Positions 61,121 through 64,000 of a stretch of DNA of 64,000 bases are shown piece by piece. Each line of letters starts with the position of its first letter. The stretch's first letter is position 1. The position numbers and the translations under genes were made by a program. Source of the stretch: Scopulibacillus_A cellulosilyticus (lineage in GTDB: Bacteria > Bacillota > Bacilli > Bacillales > Sporolactobacillaceae); assembly GCF_042665295.1 (NCBI RefSeq), contig NZ_JBHTCO010000003.1:73878-137877 (forward strand), written 5' to 3'. A model generated the notes under the pieces. It worked only from the letters and a program-made list of their open reading frames with translations. It searched no databases and was not told where the DNA came from.

Positions 61121-61194
<74 letters not shown>

Positions 61195-61214
61195 AAATCA
61201 CTATTTAAAACAAA

Positions 61215-61286
61215 TGACCCGTACGGGATTCGAACCCGTGTTACCGCCGTGAAAGGGCGGTGTCTTAACCACTTGACCAACGGGCC
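61215..61286 (-). tRNA. tRNA-Glu(TTC)
   Basis: Full cloverleaf; anticodon loop CTTTCAC. CCA not encoded. Confidence 0.95.
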
Positions 61287-61293
61287 ATATAAA

Positions 61294-61384
61294 TGGCGGA
61301 GAAGGAGGGATTTGAACCCTCGCACCGCTTACACGATCTACTCCCTTAGCAGGGGAGCCCCTTCAGCCACTTGGGTACTTCTCC
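61294..61384 (-). tRNA. tRNA-Ser(GCT)
   Basis: Class II tRNA with long variable arm; anticodon loop CTGCTAA; CCA encoded. Confidence 0.95.
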
Positions 61385-61385
61385 A

Positions 61386-61460
61386 TGGCTCCACAGGCAG
61401 GATTCGAACCTGCGACCGATCGGTTAACAGCCGATTGCTCTACCACTGAGCTACTGTGGA
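61386..61460 (-). tRNA. tRNA-Asn(GTT)
   Basis: Full cloverleaf; anticodon loop CTGTTAA; CCA encoded. Confidence 0.95.
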
Positions 61461-61463
61461 ATA

Positions 61464-61540
<77 letters not shown>

Positions 61541-61617
61541 ATTTTTAATGGGAACAAGTATAACTGATATGATCTCGCTATGATGATTCACAATGCAGTG
61601 TGTCGATCATAAATTAA

Positions 61618-61691
61618 TGGAGCGGGTGATGAGAATCGAACTCACGACCAGAGCTTGGAAGGCTCTTGTTTTACCACTAAACTACACCCGC
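61618..61691 (-). tRNA. tRNA-Gly(TCC)
   Basis: Full cloverleaf; anticodon loop CTTCCAA; discriminator T; CCA encoded. Confidence 0.95.
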
Positions 61692-61717
61692 ATTTTTAAA
61701 TGAAACTCTAGTTCTTC

Positions 61718-61802
61718 TGGTACCGGTGGTCGGGGTCGAACCGACACTCCCTAAGGAACACGATTTTGAGTCGTGCGCGTCTGCCAATTCCGCCACACCG
61801 GC
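61718..61802 (-). tRNA. tRNA-Leu(CAA)
   Basis: Class II tRNA; anticodon loop CTCAAAA; CCA encoded. Confidence 0.95.
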
Positions 61803-61805
61803 GTC

Positions 61806-61880
61806 TGGAGGCGACACCCGGATTCGAACCGGGGGATAAGGGTTTTGCAGACCCGTGCCTTACCACTTGGCTATGTCGCC
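61806..61880 (-). tRNA. tRNA-Cys(GCA)
   Basis: Anticodon loop CTGCAAA; discriminator T, the cysteine identity base; CCA encoded. Confidence 0.95.
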
Positions 61881-61883
61881 ATA

Positions 61884-61958
61884 TGGCTGGGCTAGCTGGA
61901 TTCGAACCAGCGCATGACGGAACCAAAATCCGTTGCCTTACCGCTTGGCTATAGCCCA
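61884..61958 (-). tRNA. tRNA-Gln(TTG)
   Basis: Full cloverleaf; anticodon loop TTTTGGT; CCA encoded. Confidence 0.95.
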
Positions 61959-61967
61959 AGAATTTTA

Positions 61968-62044
61968 TGGGGCGGCTGATGGGAATCGAACCCACGAATG
62001 TCGGAACCACAATCCGATGCGTTAACCACTTCGCCACAGCCGCC
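61968..62044 (-). tRNA. tRNA-His(GTG)
   Basis: Anticodon loop TTGTGGT; extra 5' G (position -1) opposite C73, the histidine hallmark; CCA encoded. Confidence 0.95.
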
Positions 62045-62056
62045 AAAAGAATTAAA

Positions 62057-62141
62057 TGGTGGAGGGGGACGGATTCGAACCGCCGAACCCTGAGGGAGCG
62101 GATTTACAGTCCGCCGCGTTTAGCCACTTCGCTACCCCTCC
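62057..62141 (-). tRNA. tRNA-Tyr(GTA)
   Basis: Class II tRNA; anticodon loop CTGTAAA; CCA encoded. Confidence 0.95.
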
Positions 62142-62148
62142 AAATTTA

Positions 62149-62241
62149 TGGCGGAGGAAGAGGGATTCGAACCCCCGCGGGCCGTTAAGCCCCTGTCGGT
62201 TTTCAAGACCGATCCCTTCAGCCGGACTTGGGTATTCCTCC
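62149..62241 (-). tRNA. tRNA-Ser(TGA)
   Basis: Class II tRNA with long variable arm; anticodon loop CTTGAAA; CCA encoded. Confidence 0.95.
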
Positions 62242-62307
62242 GCGTTCTGAATGTTAAAATGTATAATAGAAATTCGTAATCTTTGTATTCAACCTCTAAT
62301 TTCTAAA

Positions 62308-62384
62308 TGGTGGACCCTGTAGGACTCGAACCTACGACCGGACGGTTATGAGCCGTCTGCTCTAACCAACTGAGCTAAGGGTCC
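62308..62384 (-). tRNA. tRNA-Ile2(CAT), lysidine-type
   Basis: Anticodon CAT, but the body (GGACCCTTAGCTCAGTTGG start, paired G1-C72) matches Bacillus tRNA-Ile2 rather than Met, so C34 is probably modified to lysidine. Confidence 0.85.
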
Positions 62385-62388
62385 AAAA

Positions 62389-62462
62389 TAGCGGCGGAGG
62401 GAATCGAACCCACGACCTCACGGGTATGAACCGTACGCTCTAGCCGGCTGAGCTACACCGCC
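62389..62462 (-). tRNA. tRNA-Met(CAT), elongator
   Basis: Anticodon loop TTCATAC; G1-T72 end pair as in Bacillus elongator tRNA-Met. CCA not encoded. Confidence 0.9.
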
Positions 62463-62469
62463 AAAAAAG

Positions 62470-62542
62470 TGGAGCCTAGCGGGATCGAACCGCTGACCTC
62501 CTGCGTGCAAAGCAGGCGCTCTCCCAGCTGAGCTAAGGCCCC
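62470..62542 (-). tRNA. tRNA-Ala(TGC)
   Basis: Anticodon loop TTTGCAC. CCA not encoded. Confidence 0.95.
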
Positions 62543-62552
62543 GTTATATCGA

Positions 62553-62629
62553 TGGTCGGGAAGACAGGATTTGAACCTGCGACCCCTTGGTCCCAAACCA
62601 AGTGCTCTGCCAAGCTGAGCTACTTCCCG
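62553..62629 (-). tRNA. tRNA-Pro(TGG)
   Basis: Anticodon loop TTTGGGA; discriminator A; CCA encoded. Confidence 0.95.
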
Positions 62630-62733
62630 TTTTGGAAATTGGACATTAGATGTTCGAGATTAGAATTTTTGTATTGCTTCGAAGCTAAACTTTCAGTCCA
62701 ACTTCTAACTTCCAACCTCTAATTTCTAGAAGA

Positions 62734-62810
62734 TGGCGCGCCCTGGAGGATTCGAACCCCCAACCTTCTGATCCGTAGTCAGACGATCTATCCAGTTGAT
62801 CTAAGGGCGC
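62734..62810 (-). tRNA. tRNA-Arg(ACG)
   Basis: Anticodon loop CTACGGA; discriminator G; CCA encoded. This tRNA would read the CGC specifier of the T-box at 10.3 kb. Confidence 0.95.
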
Positions 62811-62811
62811 A

Positions 62812-62886
62812 TGGAGCGGAAGACGGGATTCGAACCCGCGACCCCCACCTTGGCAAGGTGATGTTCTACCACTGAACTACTTCCGC
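62812..62886 (-). tRNA. tRNA-Gly(GCC)
   Basis: Anticodon loop TTGCCAA; CCA encoded. Confidence 0.95.
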
Positions 62887-62898
62887 ATATATATATGA

Positions 62899-62980
62899 TG
62901 CGGGTGAAGGGACTTGAACCCCCACGTCGTAAGACACTAGATCCTAAATCTAGCGCGTCTGCCGATTCCGCCACACCCGC
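62899..62980 (-). tRNA. tRNA-Leu(TAG)
   Basis: Class II tRNA; anticodon loop TTTAGGA. CCA not encoded. Confidence 0.95.
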
Positions 62981-63085
62981 ATTCTGGATGTTGGATATTA
63001 GATGTTTGAAGTTGGATTCTTTTGAATCTCATCGAAGCAAAAGCTTTTATTCTAACGTCTTACTTCCAACCTCTAATTTCTAAAA

Positions 63086-63161
63086 TGGTGAGCCATGGAG
63101 GATTCGAACCTCCGACCCTCTGATTAAAAGTCAGATGCTCTACCGACTGAGCTAATGGCTC
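63086..63161 (-). tRNA. tRNA-Lys(TTT)
   Basis: Anticodon loop CTTTTAA; CCA encoded. Confidence 0.95.
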
Positions 63162-63172
63162 ACTAAAAAGGA

Positions 63173-63245
<73 letters not shown>

Positions 63246-63254
63246 ATGTTATGA

Positions 63255-63330
63255 TGGCGGTCCCGACCGGATTTGAACCGGCGATCTCCTGCGTGACAGG
63301 CAGGCATGTTAACCACTACACCACGGGACC
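63255..63330 (-). tRNA. tRNA-Asp(GTC)
   Basis: Anticodon loop CTGTCAC; discriminator G; CCA encoded. Confidence 0.95.
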
Positions 63331-63332
63331 AG

Positions 63333-63395
<63 letters not shown>

Positions 63396-63409
<14 letters not shown>

Positions 63410-63573
63410 ATGATATAAAATAGAAATTTTGTTCTCTTGCTATTGTAAAAGGAATAAGTTTGGTAAAACTGTTTCTTCCTCTGCAAGCTTATGCTTCGAA
63501 GTGTATCCGTCGAAACAACTCGAAGATTATTCGATGACGTTCCGCTCGTTGCTCCACCCCGCGATGATATAAA
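63396..63573. repeat. 24-bp direct repeat of the tRNA-fMet 5' end flanking a core repeat
   Basis: The 24 bases at 63396-63419 (first 14 bases of tRNA-fMet plus its leader) recur exactly at 63550-63573. The 130 bases between carry a diverged copy of the dispersed core (on the minus strand: CGAGCGGAAC, TCGAGTTG, CGACGG). Confidence 0.8.
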
Positions 63574-63578
63574 TTATA

Positions 63579-63654
63579 TGGTGGAGGATGCAGGGCTCGA
63601 ACCTGCGACCCCCTGCTTGTAAGGCAGATGCTCTCCCAGCTGAGCTAATCCTCC
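63579..63654 (-). tRNA. tRNA-Val(TAC)
   Basis: Anticodon loop CTTACAA; CCA encoded. First tRNA after 5S rRNA. Confidence 0.95.
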
Positions 63655-63662
63655 AGAATACG

Positions 63663-63777
63663 CCTGGCAGCGTCCTACTCTCACAGGGGGAAGCCCCCAA
63701 TTACCATCGGCGCTGAAGAGCTTAACGACCGTGTTCGGGATGGGAACGGGTGTGACCTCTTCGCCATTGCTGCCAAG
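63663..63777 (-). rRNA. rrf: 5S ribosomal RNA
   Basis: The minus strand reads a complete Bacillus-type 5S: GGCGAAGAGGTCACACCCG near the 5' side, CCGAACACGG in the middle, GAGAGTAGGACGCTGCC at the 3' end. Ends are accurate to a few bases. Confidence 0.95.
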
Positions 63778-63784
63778 CCAACTA

Positions 63785-63870
63785 CTTGAATCTGCTTCTC
63801 TGCAGGTTTGCGACGAGCAGGCAATACTTCATTGCTCTAACGTCGGTGCAGGAGCAGACTATGTATAAGA
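63785..63870. repeat. Core repeat copy in the 23S-5S spacer
   Basis: TTTGCGACGAGCAGGCAATACTTC and CGTCGGTGCAGGAGCAG match the dispersed core, in the same plus-strand orientation as the other copies. Confidence 0.65.
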
Positions 63871-63917
63871 AGGTTGAACCTTCAAAACCAGTAGCGAATA
63901 TAAGACATGTTGTATTT

Positions 63918-64000
63918 TGGTTAAGTCCTCGACCGATTAGTATCTGTCAGCTTCACGTGTCACCACGCTTCCACCTCAGACCTATCAACCTCATCATCTA
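63918..64000 (-). rRNA. rrl: 23S ribosomal RNA, 3' end (partial)
   Basis: The plus strand GGTTAAGTCCTCGACCGATTAG onward is the complement of the conserved 23S 3' terminus; the rest lies beyond the window. Confidence 0.95.

Overview
The window comes from an endospore-forming, low-to-mid GC Bacillales bacterium. The evidence is the spore genes gerQ and sspN, the Bacillus-type HemQ, YkwC, YjlC-Ndh, YkvS and BsdABCD proteins, many TTG/GTG starts behind strong GGAGG ribosome sites, and T-box, lysine, SAM and cobalamin riboswitches of Firmicute type. The genus cannot be fixed from sequence alone. I saw no insertion sequence, prophage or CRISPR array.

Layout. 0-5 kb: the 3' part of hemQ, gerQ, a POT peptide transporter, a C4-dicarboxylate transporter and ywdK. 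5-8.6 kb: small hypothetical, DUF1499, SLAP-domain and TerC genes and ykwC. 8.6-12.3 kb: two tandem LysP-like permeases, one behind a T-box leader (specifier read best as Arg CGC), the other behind a lysine riboswitch. 12.3-16 kb: a very AT-rich membrane-protein gene, a DUF4383 gene, the isomerase fni and a candidate small RNA. 16.6-25.8 kb: an adenosylcobalamin salvage operon read leftward behind one cobalamin riboswitch (btuF-cbiZ-cbiB-cobD-cobU-cobQ-cobS-cobC-cobU-like-pduO-cblS). It takes up corrinoid, removes the old side chain, attaches aminopropanol phosphate, activates with GTP, joins alpha-ribazole and adenosylates; no corrin-ring synthesis genes are present here.

25.9-36.2 kb: transporters and sulfur genes: an NCS1 permease, a SAM-riboswitch-controlled MetT-type transporter, a YeeE/YedE transporter, a TauE/SafE exporter, a broken tusA, an FAD amine oxidase with a decayed second copy, an Lrp regulator and two EamA transporters. 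A CcpA-type cre box inside a promoter marks a likely small RNA at 30.6-30.7 kb. 36.3-38.3 kb: yjlC-ndh under a textbook Rex operator. 38.7-43.9 kb: the fructoselysine locus frlC-frlA / frlB-frlD-frlR with palindromes that look like FrlR operators. 44-48.3 kb: DUF6044, peptide deformylase, Hsp20 and YkvS. 48.3-51.6 kb: the hydroxyarylic acid decarboxylase genes bsdBCD with divergent bsdA. 51.6-56.4 kb: a 55-residue gene, a BASS transporter, an MFS transporter, an SDR, sspN and an aldo/keto reductase. 56.6-61.0 kb: an NAD salvage operon (Nudix-pncA-pncB-nadD-nadE). 61.1-64 kb: the end of an rRNA operon on the minus strand: the 23S 3' end, 5S and 24 tRNA genes.

A theme across the window is a family of modular non-coding repeats. 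The same roughly 55-80 bp core is seen in a tandem array, between GTTCAAAAAG-type inverted termini, between two other shared ends, and inside the rRNA/tRNA operon, where it sits within a 24-bp duplication of the tRNA-fMet 5' end. Several gene starts and ends are made from repeat sequence.
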